Shown one piece after another: positions 1 through 8,034 of a stretch of 55,977 bases of DNA; position 1 is the stretch's first letter; each line of letters starts with the position of its first letter. The notes below the pieces were generated by a model. It searched no databases, had not been told where the DNA came from, and saw only the letters and a program-made list of their open reading frames with translations. Origin of the DNA: a virus. A program made the translations under genes and the position numbers. The DNA lies in the IMG/VR virus record IMGVR_UViG_3300021091_000089, positions 1 through 55,977 of that record. One strand, written 5' to 3'.

Positions 1-165
1 GTCTTTGCGGCCTACTTCCTTTTTGCGATGATGTCGGCTTATGGGCATAACGCTAACGAAGTGTATGTGACTCTTCTCGGGCAATGGGGAATGCTTATTT
101 TTTCCTTCTATTTTGGTTCTCGTGGTATGGAAAAAATTGCGGAAATCTGGAGTAAGAAGAAGTGA
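1..165 (+). CDS. Holin, C-terminal part (left-truncated)
   Basis: The open frame runs from the left edge to TGA at 163-165, so only the last 54 residues are present. They include two hydrophobic stretches (VFAAYFLFAMMSAY and LLGQWGMLIFSFYFG), the second followed by a charged tail ending EIWSKKK. Membrane helices ending in a short lysine-rich tail directly before an endolysin are the usual arrangement for phage holins, which make the inner-membrane holes that release the lysin. The stop codon overlaps the GTG start of the endolysin gene (GTGA), so the two are probably translationally coupled. The missing N-terminus prevents assignment to a holin class. The function rests on position and hydropathy, not on a catalytic motif. 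Confidence 0.65.
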   Translation, partial: VFAAYFLFAMMSAYGHNANEVYVTLLGQWGMLIFSFYFGSRGMEKIAEIWSKKK

Positions 166-539
166 TTAACTGGGAAAAATACCCCAACTTTTCGGTCAGA
201 GAGTTCATCTGCTCTCATTGCGGGGGTGAGGGTGTCCAAGAAGGTCTGTTGGATAAGCTCCAGGCGATGCGCACCGAGTACGGTAAACCCATAAAGATCA
301 CCTCCGGATATCGTTGTCCACAGCACCCCGTAGAAGCCAAGAAAACCGCCCCTGGCGCTCACGCATTAGGCTTGGCTGCTGACATCGCGGCTGAGGGTGC
401 AGAGGCCCACAGAATCCTCTCCCTGGCGTTCAAACACGGCTTCACCGGTGTTGGTGTGCAACAAAAAGGCACAGGTCGTTTTATCCACGTAGACATTCGG
501 TCTGGGCAACTACCTACCCCGAGCGTATGGAGCTATTGA
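162..539 (+). CDS. Endolysin, M15-type L-Ala-D-Glu/D-Ala-D-Ala peptidase
   Basis: This 125-aa protein starts at GTG 162, overlapping the holin stop. It carries the M15 zinc-peptidase pattern: SGYRCPQHP near residue 48, HALGLAAD with His67 and Asp74, and FIHVDIR with His109. These supply the expected His/Asp/His zinc ligands. The family cuts peptide cross-links in peptidoglycan, and many phages use it as a single-domain endolysin of about 120-150 aa, which fits this length. There is no signal peptide or separate cell-wall-binding domain, so export should depend on the preceding holin. The following gene starts one base after the stop. I did not recognise spanin (Rz/Rz1) genes beside it. Confidence 0.92.
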   Translation: MINWEKYPNFSVREFICSHCGGEGVQEGLLDKLQAMRTEYGKPIKITSGYRCPQHPVEAKKTAPGAHALGLAADIAAEGAEAHRILSLAFKHGFTGVGVQQKGTGRFIHVDIRSGQLPTPSVWSY

Positions 540-2450
540 GTGCCCTTCCTTAAACTCAACTTTAAACCGGGGATCGTCAAAGACACGACGAACTACGCCA
601 ATGAGGGTGGGTTTTCTGACGGGGATAAGATCCGGTTTTTCTCTGGGTTCCCACAAAAAATAGGTGGTTGGATTAAGCCTACGCCAAATTCGTTTCTCGG
701 TGTCTGCCGTCAGATGTGGAACTGGATCACGTCTTTCTCGGATAACTTCTTAGCAGTTGGTACAAACATTAAAGTCTACATTGAGGTTGGTGGGGTCTTT
801 TATGACATCACGCCCTTAAGAATCACCCTCATCTCCCCGGCTACAAACAACAGCATTGCCACGACAAATGGATCAACCACAGTCACATTCACGGTATCAA
901 GCCATGGGTTAGAGACAGGCGCGTATGTGACTATCTCAGGTGTTACTGGTAATCCTGGTGGGGTGACAAATGCAGAGATAAACAAAGAACACCAAGTCAC
1001 TGTTGTTGGTTCAAGCGTATTTACCATTACTGTAACTACTCCCGCTTCATCTACCGTATCTAACCAAGGCGGCACAAGTATCTCCATAGCCTGCCAAATA
1101 AACCCTGGGTTCGCCTCCGCTACTCTTGGCTACGGCTGGGGTACTGGGTCTTGGAATGATCCGCAGACATCGTGGGGGCTGGCTAGTCCTGATCCGGTTG
1201 TGTTGATGCAAAGGGATTGGTGGTTTGACAACTTCGATAACGACTTGGTGATGAACATCCGCAAAGGGCCTATTTATTATTGGGAGCGGGGTTCCTTAGC
1301 GAGTCCTTCTACAGCCTTAGGCGTTCGGGCGGTGCTTCTTTCCAGTCTTGCTGGGGCTAGTAGCGTGCCCAATATCGCTATGCAGACTCTTGTGTCTCAG
1401 AATGATAAGCACCTGATGGCCTTTGGATGTCAGCCGTTTGGGGGTATCTCTACCGACTATGACCCGCTTCTGATCCGTTGGGCTAGTCAGGATGAGCCTC
1501 AGTATTGGAGCCCCACAGGCACAACCCCAGGCGGTGCGGTTAGTAGTGCTGGATTCTTGCGGGTTTCTCGCGGGTCGGAGATCGTGCGTGCACTGCCTAC
1601 AAGACAGGAAATATTGGTCTGGACTAATTCAAACTTGTATTCCTTGCAATACACAGGCACCACGGACGTGTTTGCCCTACAAGAACTTGCTGACAATATC
1701 TCCATCATCAGCCCCCGTGCGGTGGCCTCGGCAAACAATGTGACCTACTGGATGGGGCAGGACAAGTTCTATGTCTATACTGGTCAGGTTCAGACACTAC
1801 CTTGCACGATCAGGGATTATGTTTTCAAAGACATCAACTTTAACCAGTCAGATCAGATAATTTGTGGCACCAACGAGGGCTTTACGGAAATCTGGTGGTT
1901 CTATCCCACTGCCAACTCTAACTGGATTGATCAATATGTAATTTATAACCACCTGGAACAGGTCTGGTATTACGGCACTCTTGTCCGCACGGCTTGGCTA
2001 GACACCGCTATTAGGGGAAACCCTATAGCTGCCAGAACTCTAAACGGCGCCTCAACAGGACACTTATTTGAGCATGAGGTTGGGGTAAACGATGACACGT
2101 CACCGATGCAGTCTTATATTGAGTCGTCAGACTTTGACTTAGGCGATGGTGAGAAGTTCATGCTAACTGACCGCATGATCCCAGACTTTAGATTTGACGG
2201 GTCCACGGCTGATAATCCAACGCTTACCATGACCATTAAGCCCAAGCGGTTCTCTGGTACAGCGTATGAGAACCAAGCATCTGACACCCAGCCGGTCATT
2301 GAGGTGCCGATAAGCCAGACATACACGGGGCAAGTCTTTATTCGGGCACGCGGCAGGCAGGTCGCCTTCAGGGTGGATTCTGCTGACTTAAATGTGCAGT
2401 GGCAGTTGGGTTCGGTACGACTTAGTGTGCGCGAAGATGGGCGACGGTAA
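540..2450 (+). CDS. Beta-rich tail hub / DNA-stabilisation protein (P22 gp10-like)
   Basis: This 636-aa protein starts at GTG 540, abutting the endolysin stop. The N-terminus (LKLNFKPGIVKDTTNYANE) and repeated W-rich beta strands (WWFDNF, WGTGSWNDPQTSW, YWSPTG, ILVWTNSNLYSLQY, YWMGQDKFYVYTG) suggest a propeller-like fold of the P22 gp10 packaged-DNA stabilisation type, which sits under the portal and carries the tail needle. Residues of about 100-180 form a Thr/Ser/Gly-rich insertion with the pattern VTFTVSSHGLETGAYVTISG, resembling the FCCH-like insertion domain seen in virion proteins. The next gene overlaps by one base (TAATG). The family call comes from fold-level resemblance and context. 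A different tail protein with a propeller is possible. Confidence 0.55.
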   Translation: MPFLKLNFKPGIVKDTTNYANEGGFSDGDKIRFFSGFPQKIGGWIKPTPNSFLGVCRQMWNWITSFSDNFLAVGTNIKVYIEVGGVFYDITPLRITLISPATNNSIATTNGSTTVTFTVSSHGLETGAYVTISGVTGNPGGVTNAEINKEHQVTVVGSSVFTITVTTPASSTVSNQGGTSISIACQINPGFASATLGYGWGTGSWNDPQTSWGLASPDPVVLMQRDWWFDNFDNDLVMNIRKGPIYYWERGSLASPSTALGVRAVLLSSLAGASSVPNIAMQTLVSQNDKHLMAFGCQPFGGISTDYDPLLIRWASQDEPQYWSPTGTTPGGAVSSAGFLRVSRGSEIVRALPTRQEILVWTNSNLYSLQYTGTTDVFALQELADNISIISPRAVASANNVTYWMGQDKFYVYTGQVQTLPCTIRDYVFKDINFNQSDQIICGTNEGFTEIWWFYPTANSNWIDQYVIYNHLEQVWYYGTLVRTAWLDTAIRGNPIAARTLNGASTGHLFEHEVGVNDDTSPMQSYIESSDFDLGDGEKFMLTDRMIPDFRFDGSTADNPTLTMTIKPKRFSGTAYENQASDTQPVIEVPISQTYTGQVFIRARGRQVAFRVDSADLNVQWQLGSVRLSVREDGRR

Positions 2451-3322
2451 TGGCGCTAGTTGGGTTCCGTGCTCCGGCTCTACCCCTCCCTCCTGGGCAA
2501 TATGACTCACGGCAGCAGGCCGAGCTTATCCGGGCGCTTAGGCTGTATTTTAACCTCATAGACTCACTCACCCCCCAACAGGCGCAGTCGTACAAAGCGG
2601 AGAACTTTATTGGTGGTACGTTTACTGGAGATTTTGTTGGGGATTTTACTGGTGGTACATTCAGTGGAAATGTTTTAGGGGGTACGCTGTCTGGGTTCGG
2701 GCTTGGGTTAGAAGTTCCCTACGCTCTGTTAATGTCGGATCAGGACCAGGACAGTGCAGGTGTGACTTCAGAGAACATTGTCACCCTAAACCAAATAATT
2801 CTAAGCGACGGGATCAATGTAGAAAATAACAGCCGGATTACGTTTGCCTATCCCGGACAGTACCTAGTGACTGCCAGGTTCCAATTCGCCAACCGGGGAA
2901 ATGCGGCAGCTGAGTTTGAGATCTGGGTCAAGAACAGTGGTACAAATTACCCTTTAAGTGGCACACGGTTTGACATCCCGGCCAGGAAGAGTGGGTCCAT
3001 ATGGTCGCACGTGACAGCCAATATTTCGGGAATATTCACGGTTCAGGCAGATGAATACTTAGAGTTTGCCTGGTGGTCAGACGAAGCCGACATGTATATT
3101 GAGCACTATGCGGCAGGGACAAGCCCAACAAGACCGGAGATCGCCTCAGTTATTGTGACGGTCAACTTCTTGTCTGCGCTGCCCCCGAGGTTTGTACCGA
3201 CTCTGCCAGACCGACTGGTGATTCAAGGTGCCGCACCAAGTTTGTTACGAGGAACAGTAGCCATACCCCCCGCAGCAGGCTTGTCGCTTCAAGGCGTTGC
3301 GCCTACAATAGTAATCGCGTAG
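2450..3322 (+). CDS. Putative receptor-binding/appendage protein with TNF/C1q-like jelly roll
   Basis: This 290-aa protein starts in the TAATG overlap with the preceding tail gene. Residues of about 50-80 are a glycine-spaced run (FIGGTFTGDFVGDF, GGTFSGNVLGGTLSG) typical of short triple-helical or beta-helical shafts. Residues of about 90-245 look like a trimeric jelly roll of the TNF/C1q class: TFAYPGQYLVTARFQF, SGSIWSHVTANISGIFTV and DEYLEFAWWSDEADMYIEH match the alternating strands of such domains in phage fibres. The last 45 residues are Pro/Ala-rich with the near-repeat LVIQGAAPSLLRG and LSLQGVAPTIVIA. Shaft plus terminal head after a tail gene argues for host-surface binding. No enzymatic site is visible. 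Confidence 0.55.
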   Translation: MALVGFRAPALPLPPGQYDSRQQAELIRALRLYFNLIDSLTPQQAQSYKAENFIGGTFTGDFVGDFTGGTFSGNVLGGTLSGFGLGLEVPYALLMSDQDQDSAGVTSENIVTLNQIILSDGINVENNSRITFAYPGQYLVTARFQFANRGNAAAEFEIWVKNSGTNYPLSGTRFDIPARKSGSIWSHVTANISGIFTVQADEYLEFAWWSDEADMYIEHYAAGTSPTRPEIASVIVTVNFLSALPPRFVPTLPDRLVIQGAAPSLLRGTVAIPPAAGLSLQGVAPTIVIA

Positions 3323-3358
3323 TACCTCTGTAGTTCAACTTAACCAAAGGAGAGTTCC

Positions 3359-3535
3359 ATGGTCTCAGAAGTCACTAAAGACGACACGTTTTTTATCCAC
3401 TGCCTGTATGACTATGTTCTAGGGCGTAAGCCTGACGAAGAAGGTCTGCGGTTTTGGGAGCATTACGAACCACGTTCTAATCTAGTAGCGGCGTTTGTGG
3501 TTGAAGCTAAGAAAGAGCTTGCCGCTCGCGCTTAA
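3359..3535 (+). CDS. Small DUF4214-like protein (58 aa)
   Basis: ATG at 3359 is preceded by a good ribosome site (AAAGGAGAG, spacing about 5) and the frame closes with TAA at 3533. The peptide contains FIHCLYDYVLGRKPDEEGLRFW, which matches the core of DUF4214: an aromatic helix, LGRxPD, then GLxxW. DUF4214 units are usually found repeated in long surface or virion proteins. Here a single unit stands alone, immediately before a large protein that carries two more divergent copies. The C-terminus (VVEAKKELAARA) is a short helix. It may pack with the next gene product in the virion, which is inference. Confidence 0.7.
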   Translation: MVSEVTKDDTFFIHCLYDYVLGRKPDEEGLRFWEHYEPRSNLVAAFVVEAKKELAARA

Positions 3536-3544
3536 CTAACGAGG

Positions 3545-3564
3545 TAGCCCCCTTCGGGGGGCTA
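3545..3564 (+). promoter_or_regulatory. 8-bp hairpin with TTCG loop over the ribosome site of the 3572 gene
   Basis: TAGCCCCC and GGGGGCTA form a perfect 8-bp stem closed by the stable TTCG tetraloop. It ends 7 bases before the ATG at 3572. There is no T-run, so it is not a standard intrinsic terminator. The only purine-rich sequence that could serve as a ribosome site for the downstream gene lies in the 3' arm. It may therefore slow initiation, or protect or separate the transcripts of the two genes. Confidence 0.6.
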
Positions 3565-3571
3565 AGTAACT

Positions 3572-6500
3572 ATGGCACTGACATACGCACAAGCCCAACA
3601 AATTGCTGCAGCAAACCAGCCTCCGGGTGGATACACACAGGATCAGATTAATCAATGGGCTAGTTGGGCGGTGAGTAGCCCAGATGTTGCGTATTCTCCA
3701 AATCCAGCGCAACAGGTAAAAGATTCTATAGTTGTTGCACAAGCTAAAGCAGGTGAACGTAGTGGTGGTGAAAACTTAACTCAGTCTGATGTAAACCAAT
3801 TTAATAGCTTAGTTGCTTCTGGTGATTTTGTAAAAGCAGCACAGTTTTCTGAATCAAAAGGAGTCGATCCTGCGATTACAGCAGCTTATATTAATGCAAA
3901 TGCTGCTAATTTAGGCCTTCCCGCTGACTTTCGGGTCAATGCTATAAACGTCACCTCAGCGGCAGTAGCAGCCGCACAAGCAGCCGCACCAGCACCAGCA
4001 CCTGCTTCCGGTATAGCTGCTATTCCAATAACTTCACCAGCACCCGCACCAGCACCAGCACCAGCAGCCGCACCTGTTCCAACAGCACAAGCTGCCTTAG
4101 ATTATTACAGGGCAACTGGAGATATTGTAGGGACGCAGCAAAGACTTGCTGCGTCTGCGGGTATGCCAAACCTAACTAAAGAACAAGCAGCGGCTGGTGT
4201 TGTTACAAATATCTACGAAAAAAATTTAGATCGGGCGCCAGACCCATCGGGGCTACAAAATTACACAACTCAAATATTAAGCGGAGTTCCTTACGATACG
4301 GTTGTAAAAGAAATACAAGGATCTGCCGAAGCTGCTGCAAAAAAACCCGCTGAAGACGCTGCAAAAGCGCAAACTGCCCCACAAAGAAAGGGCTTAGATG
4401 CTCCAGTTTTAAATCGGTCTGAGATTATTGAGCTTTATCGTGGTATTGGTATGAACAAACCCAAAGATGAAGATATTGGGTTTTGGTTAGAGTACGCGCA
4501 ATACAACCCGGACGTTATAAATTCTGGCAACCCTAGAAACCAAGTAATCAATGCGTTTAAAGCAGCGGCTAAAGGCTACGGCTTAACACCTGCGGAAGAT
4601 TTTGGGCAGTTTGGTAGATCAGGCGCAAGGCCGACAATTACGTCTCCGATTCTCCCTGCGGGGCAAAAACTTTCCCCACTTCAATTTGCGACTCCGCAAA
4701 GGGGTATTGCTGCGCTCCGTGGCCCGGCGTATATGTCAAGTCTTTTAGAGATGCCTGTGGGTGCCACTAATGTAACCACTCCGTTTGGTGGTTCTCAAAC
4801 ACAGCAATTACCTGCAGCCCCAACAACTGTTCAACGACCCGGACCTTTTGCTTTAGAGACAGGTGTGTCGTTTGGTCCTTTAGCCGTATCTCCTGAAGCT
4901 GTTGCCCGTGAACAAGCCGCTGCGGTTAAAACTGCTACAAATGCCGCAAACGCTAAATTAAATCCTGCGGGTGGTACTACAAGCCTTCTTGATTATGGTG
5001 GTGGAGATAGTGATGGTTCGCCTGGACCGACAGGCCCAGGGATGTCGGCTAGTGATTTAGGTAATGCAATTGCACTTGGTTTAAATGCGCTTGGTTTGTC
5101 TGGCCTTGGTAGTATAGGTTTAGGTTCTTTTGGAGCGCCTGTTTCTGGTCCTGGAATGACAGGGCATGGTGGTAATGTTGCAGGTGGTCCTGATGATAGT
5201 CCTGCTCCTGGTCCTCCTGGGGCTGCGCCCGGAGTGGATGGCGATTTGGCAAAAGGCGGTTTAATTACATACCAAGAAGGTGGCATGTCTAAGCTTACGG
5301 CGAAAGAAGCTGGGTCGCAGTTTGATATGTCAAAGCTTCTCGATGAGCAAGGCCGCTTAATTGGTGGGTTTTTACGGCCTGAGTCAAGACCTGACCGCAA
5401 GGTTCCTGATGAGTATGGGGCTTACGGTAGGCCGGTTCGTGATGAATCTGGAAAGATTACAAACTACGAGTTTGTTCCGTATCAAAGCAACGTAGTCTTT
5501 AACCCCCGTCTAAGTGAAGCTGAAGCTCGTGGAATGACTGAAGATGAAAAAGCTCGTGCAATAAGAAATATGCAGATACGTATGGGGCTAACTGATCCTA
5601 TACCTCAAGGAATTATTTCTACAGGAATACCAGCAAATATACGTAGGTCAAGGGGATACGAACTTGCTCAAGGTGGCCTAGCCTCTCTTGCTGAAAACCT
5701 AGCCGATAAAGGCCGTGGCGGTGACTCCATGCTGGTCCACATGTCGCCTGAAGAAGTGTCAGGGTTGCGTGGGCTGGCTATGCACATGGGTGAGGACTTG
5801 ACCATTAACCCTCAGACTGGGTTGCCTGAAGCTAAACTTTTGAAGAAACTATTGCCAATCCTTCCGTTCATTCCGGGCATCGGTCAGATCTTAGGGCCTA
5901 TTGCTGCAAGCATGGGTTCTTTAGGCACGGCGTTATCAAGTTTTGCTTCTGCTAGTCCTCTTTTAGCTAAATCAATTGCTTCAGGAATTATTGGTGGGTT
6001 CACTGCGCCGGGCAAAGGGTTTAACTTTAAAGAAGGCTTGAAGACCGGTATAGGCGCCTTTGCTGGTGGTAAGCTGTTTGAAACTCTTAGCGCAATGGGT
6101 GCGCCGGGTGGAAGTGGTGTTAGTCCAAGTGGCGGTCAAGGAGTTAAAGTTGCTCCCGCATATGGGGGAGTGCCAACAACAGAAATTTTAATCCCGCCAA
6201 ATATTGATTACGCAAACGTTTTGGCTCAAGGTGCTCCCGGTTCTTTCCCAAAAATGACACCTACTGACTTTTCTAATATTTTAACTCCACCTGAAGGTGC
6301 TAGACTCGGATCTGGACCTACGGGAATTAAACTTAGCCCATCTGCAACAACTCCAGTTACTCCTGATTTTACTTCTCAAGTTAATCTACCAGGTGCTCCC
6401 GCATCAACTGATTACGCTCTTACTGGGCCTTCATCGTCATCGGCAGCATACCCTTCAACAGCTACAGGGGGGGAAAGAAAAATATTGGGCATGACTCCGG

Positions 6501-6994
6501 CTGAGATTTCTCTTGGTTTTACTGCTGGCTCTGCTTTGATGGGGTACGATGAACAACAAAAATTTGCTGCTGCTCAAGCTGCTAAAGAGCGTGAAGAAGA
6601 CGAGCGTCGCCGCAAATATGAAGAATTGTTTAGTCGTACACTTGGGCGTGTGCCTATGGCTGCTGGTGGTGGTCTTGTCGCTATGGCTGGCGGCGGGATG
6701 CCTACGTTTGAATATGGTGGTACGACTGCGCCGACTGGTGAGCCTCGGATGGTTACGGGTGCTGGTGATGGTATGAGCGATAATATACCTGCCAATATTG
6801 AAGGTGTGCAGGAAGCCCGGTTGGCTAACGATGAGTTTGTAGTGCCTGCTGATGTTGTAGCAGATATTGGCAACGGCTCCAGTAGTGCTGGGGCTAAGAA
6901 ACTTTACGCCATGATGGATCGAATCCGTAAAGCACGGCATGGCACGACAGAGCAACCCCCTGAAATTGATGCTGAGCGCTTAATGCCAGCGTAA
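3572..6994 (+). CDS. Large internal/minor virion protein with DUF4214-like units and Gly-rich segments
   Basis: This 1140-aa protein has two DUF4214-like units at about residues 211-240 (EKNLDRAPDPSGLQNY) and 286-310 (YRGIGMNKPKDEDIGFW). They are separated from the N-terminus by Ala/Pro repeats (PAPAPAPAPAAAP, about residues 135-170). The middle is Gly/Pro-rich. About residues 750-830 hold hydrophobic helices (LLPILPFIPGIGQILGPIA) suited to membrane insertion. The C-terminal part contains charged coil (AAKEREEDERRRKYEELF), then GGGLVAMAGGGMP and a conserved-looking end with LANDEFVVPADVVADIGNG. It is the first of four large genes between tail and early block, where podoviruses encode internal or ejected proteins. 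No enzyme motif is seen. Transit into the host envelope with DNA is inferred. Confidence 0.6.
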   Translation: MALTYAQAQQIAAANQPPGGYTQDQINQWASWAVSSPDVAYSPNPAQQVKDSIVVAQAKAGERSGGENLTQSDVNQFNSLVASGDFVKAAQFSESKGVDPAITAAYINANAANLGLPADFRVNAINVTSAAVAAAQAAAPAPAPASGIAAIPITSPAPAPAPAPAAAPVPTAQAALDYYRATGDIVGTQQRLAASAGMPNLTKEQAAAGVVTNIYEKNLDRAPDPSGLQNYTTQILSGVPYDTVVKEIQGSAEAAAKKPAEDAAKAQTAPQRKGLDAPVLNRSEIIELYRGIGMNKPKDEDIGFWLEYAQYNPDVINSGNPRNQVINAFKAAAKGYGLTPAEDFGQFGRSGARPTITSPILPAGQKLSPLQFATPQRGIAALRGPAYMSSLLEMPVGATNVTTPFGGSQTQQLPAAPTTVQRPGPFALETGVSFGPLAVSPEAVAREQAAAVKTATNAANAKLNPAGGTTSLLDYGGGDSDGSPGPTGPGMSASDLGNAIALGLNALGLSGLGSIGLGSFGAPVSGPGMTGHGGNVAGGPDDSPAPGPPGAAPGVDGDLAKGGLITYQEGGMSKLTAKEAGSQFDMSKLLDEQGRLIGGFLRPESRPDRKVPDEYGAYGRPVRDESGKITNYEFVPYQSNVVFNPRLSEAEARGMTEDEKARAIRNMQIRMGLTDPIPQGIISTGIPANIRRSRGYELAQGGLASLAENLADKGRGGDSMLVHMSPEEVSGLRGLAMHMGEDLTINPQTGLPEAKLLKKLLPILPFIPGIGQILGPIAASMGSLGTALSSFASASPLLAKSIASGIIGGFTAPGKGFNFKEGLKTGIGAFAGGKLFETLSAMGAPGGSGVSPSGGQGVKVAPAYGGVPTTEILIPPNIDYANVLAQGAPGSFPKMTPTDFSNILTPPEGARLGSGPTGIKLSPSATTPVTPDFTSQVNLPGAPASTDYALTGPSSSSAAYPSTATGGERKILGMTPAEISLGFTAGSALMGYDEQQKFAAAQAAKEREEDERRRKYEELFSRTLGRVPMAAGGGLVAMAGGGMPTFEYGGTTAPTGEPRMVTGAGDGMSDNIPANIEGVQEARLANDEFVVPADVVADIGNGSSSAGAKKLYAMMDRIRKARHGTTEQPPEIDAERLMPA

Positions 6995-7002
6995 GGACTA
7001 AT

Positions 7003-8034
7003 ATGGCAACGCAAACAATTACCACTGCCGGTGAAGTACCGAAAGTACTAGAACCTTTTTATTTAGGAAAAGAGGGGCAACCCGGACTTATAGAACGTGG
7101 TATGAGCGCCATATTTCCTGGCGACTTATCTGGTGAACGTGCTTTCTTATCTCGCTATGCACCAGTCATCGGTGCGGATCTTATGGGTGCAGGTGAAATT
7201 GCACCGATGTCTCAGTTCCAACAACAGGTTGGGCAACAGCTAGGAACCTTTGTATCTCCAGAACAGTTTGGCCTTGGTACGCAAGCCGGACAAGAATCTG
7301 CTGCAGGACTGCAGGCTTTAATGCAGTTGCAAGCCCCTGGTATTGGTCCAGCACGGGAGTTTACTGGAGCAGAAGCAAAAACCTATATGTCCCCCTACAT
7401 GCAAAATGTGGTGGATATACAGCAAAGACAAGCGATTGAAGCTGCACGGCAGGCTCAGCTTGGTGGGAATTTAGCGGCTGCAAGACAGGGCACTTACGGT
7501 GGTGCACGACAGGCTCTTTTACAGGGACAACGCGAATCAGGGCTTCGTCAACAATTAGGTGATATTCAAGCCCAAGGTCTTCAGAGTGCCTTTAATCAGG
7601 CACAACAAGCGTTCCAAGCCGACCGTGCAGCACAGATGGATGTGGCCCGAGCAAATCAAGCCGCCGCCTTACAAGCAGGACAACAAAGACTCGGCGCGGC
7701 TCAAGGGTTGGGTGGGCTGGCACAGACCTTTGGTGGTTTGGGTACGCAACAGCTTGCCGGTGAACTCGACATCCTCAAGACTCAGGGTGCCTTTGGCGAT
7801 CTACAGAGAAATATTGCGCAGCAGCAACTTGATGCTCAACGTAGTGCTCTTATGCAAGGAGCGGAATACGGTACAACGCAAGTGGGACAGCTTTCTAATC
7901 TCTTACGTGGCATCCCGCTTACAGACACAACTCAGAAAACAACCACACCTCCGCCTTCGTTTGCAAGCCAGCTAACCGGTATGGGTCTAACTGGTATCGG
8001 TTTGTACAATCTCCTTGGTGGAGGTAGGTCATAA
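7003..8034 (+). CDS. Ala/Gln-rich internal virion protein candidate
   Basis: This 343-aa protein begins 8 bases after the previous stop (AAGGACTAAT before ATG). Residues of about 130-270 are strongly helical and Ala/Gln-rich (QQRQAIEAARQAQLGGN, AFQADRAAQMDVARANQ), resembling long coiled internal core proteins. The end (GMGLTGIGLYNLLGGG) is Gly-rich and mildly hydrophobic. The gene ends in a TAATG overlap with the next. Composition and position between two other large virion-type genes suggest an internal or ejection protein. I recognise no catalytic residues and no named family. Confidence 0.55.
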   Translation: MATQTITTAGEVPKVLEPFYLGKEGQPGLIERGMSAIFPGDLSGERAFLSRYAPVIGADLMGAGEIAPMSQFQQQVGQQLGTFVSPEQFGLGTQAGQESAAGLQALMQLQAPGIGPAREFTGAEAKTYMSPYMQNVVDIQQRQAIEAARQAQLGGNLAAARQGTYGGARQALLQGQRESGLRQQLGDIQAQGLQSAFNQAQQAFQADRAAQMDVARANQAAALQAGQQRLGAAQGLGGLAQTFGGLGTQQLAGELDILKTQGAFGDLQRNIAQQQLDAQRSALMQGAEYGTTQVGQLSNLLRGIPLTDTTQKTTTPPPSFASQLTGMGLTGIGLYNLLGGGRS

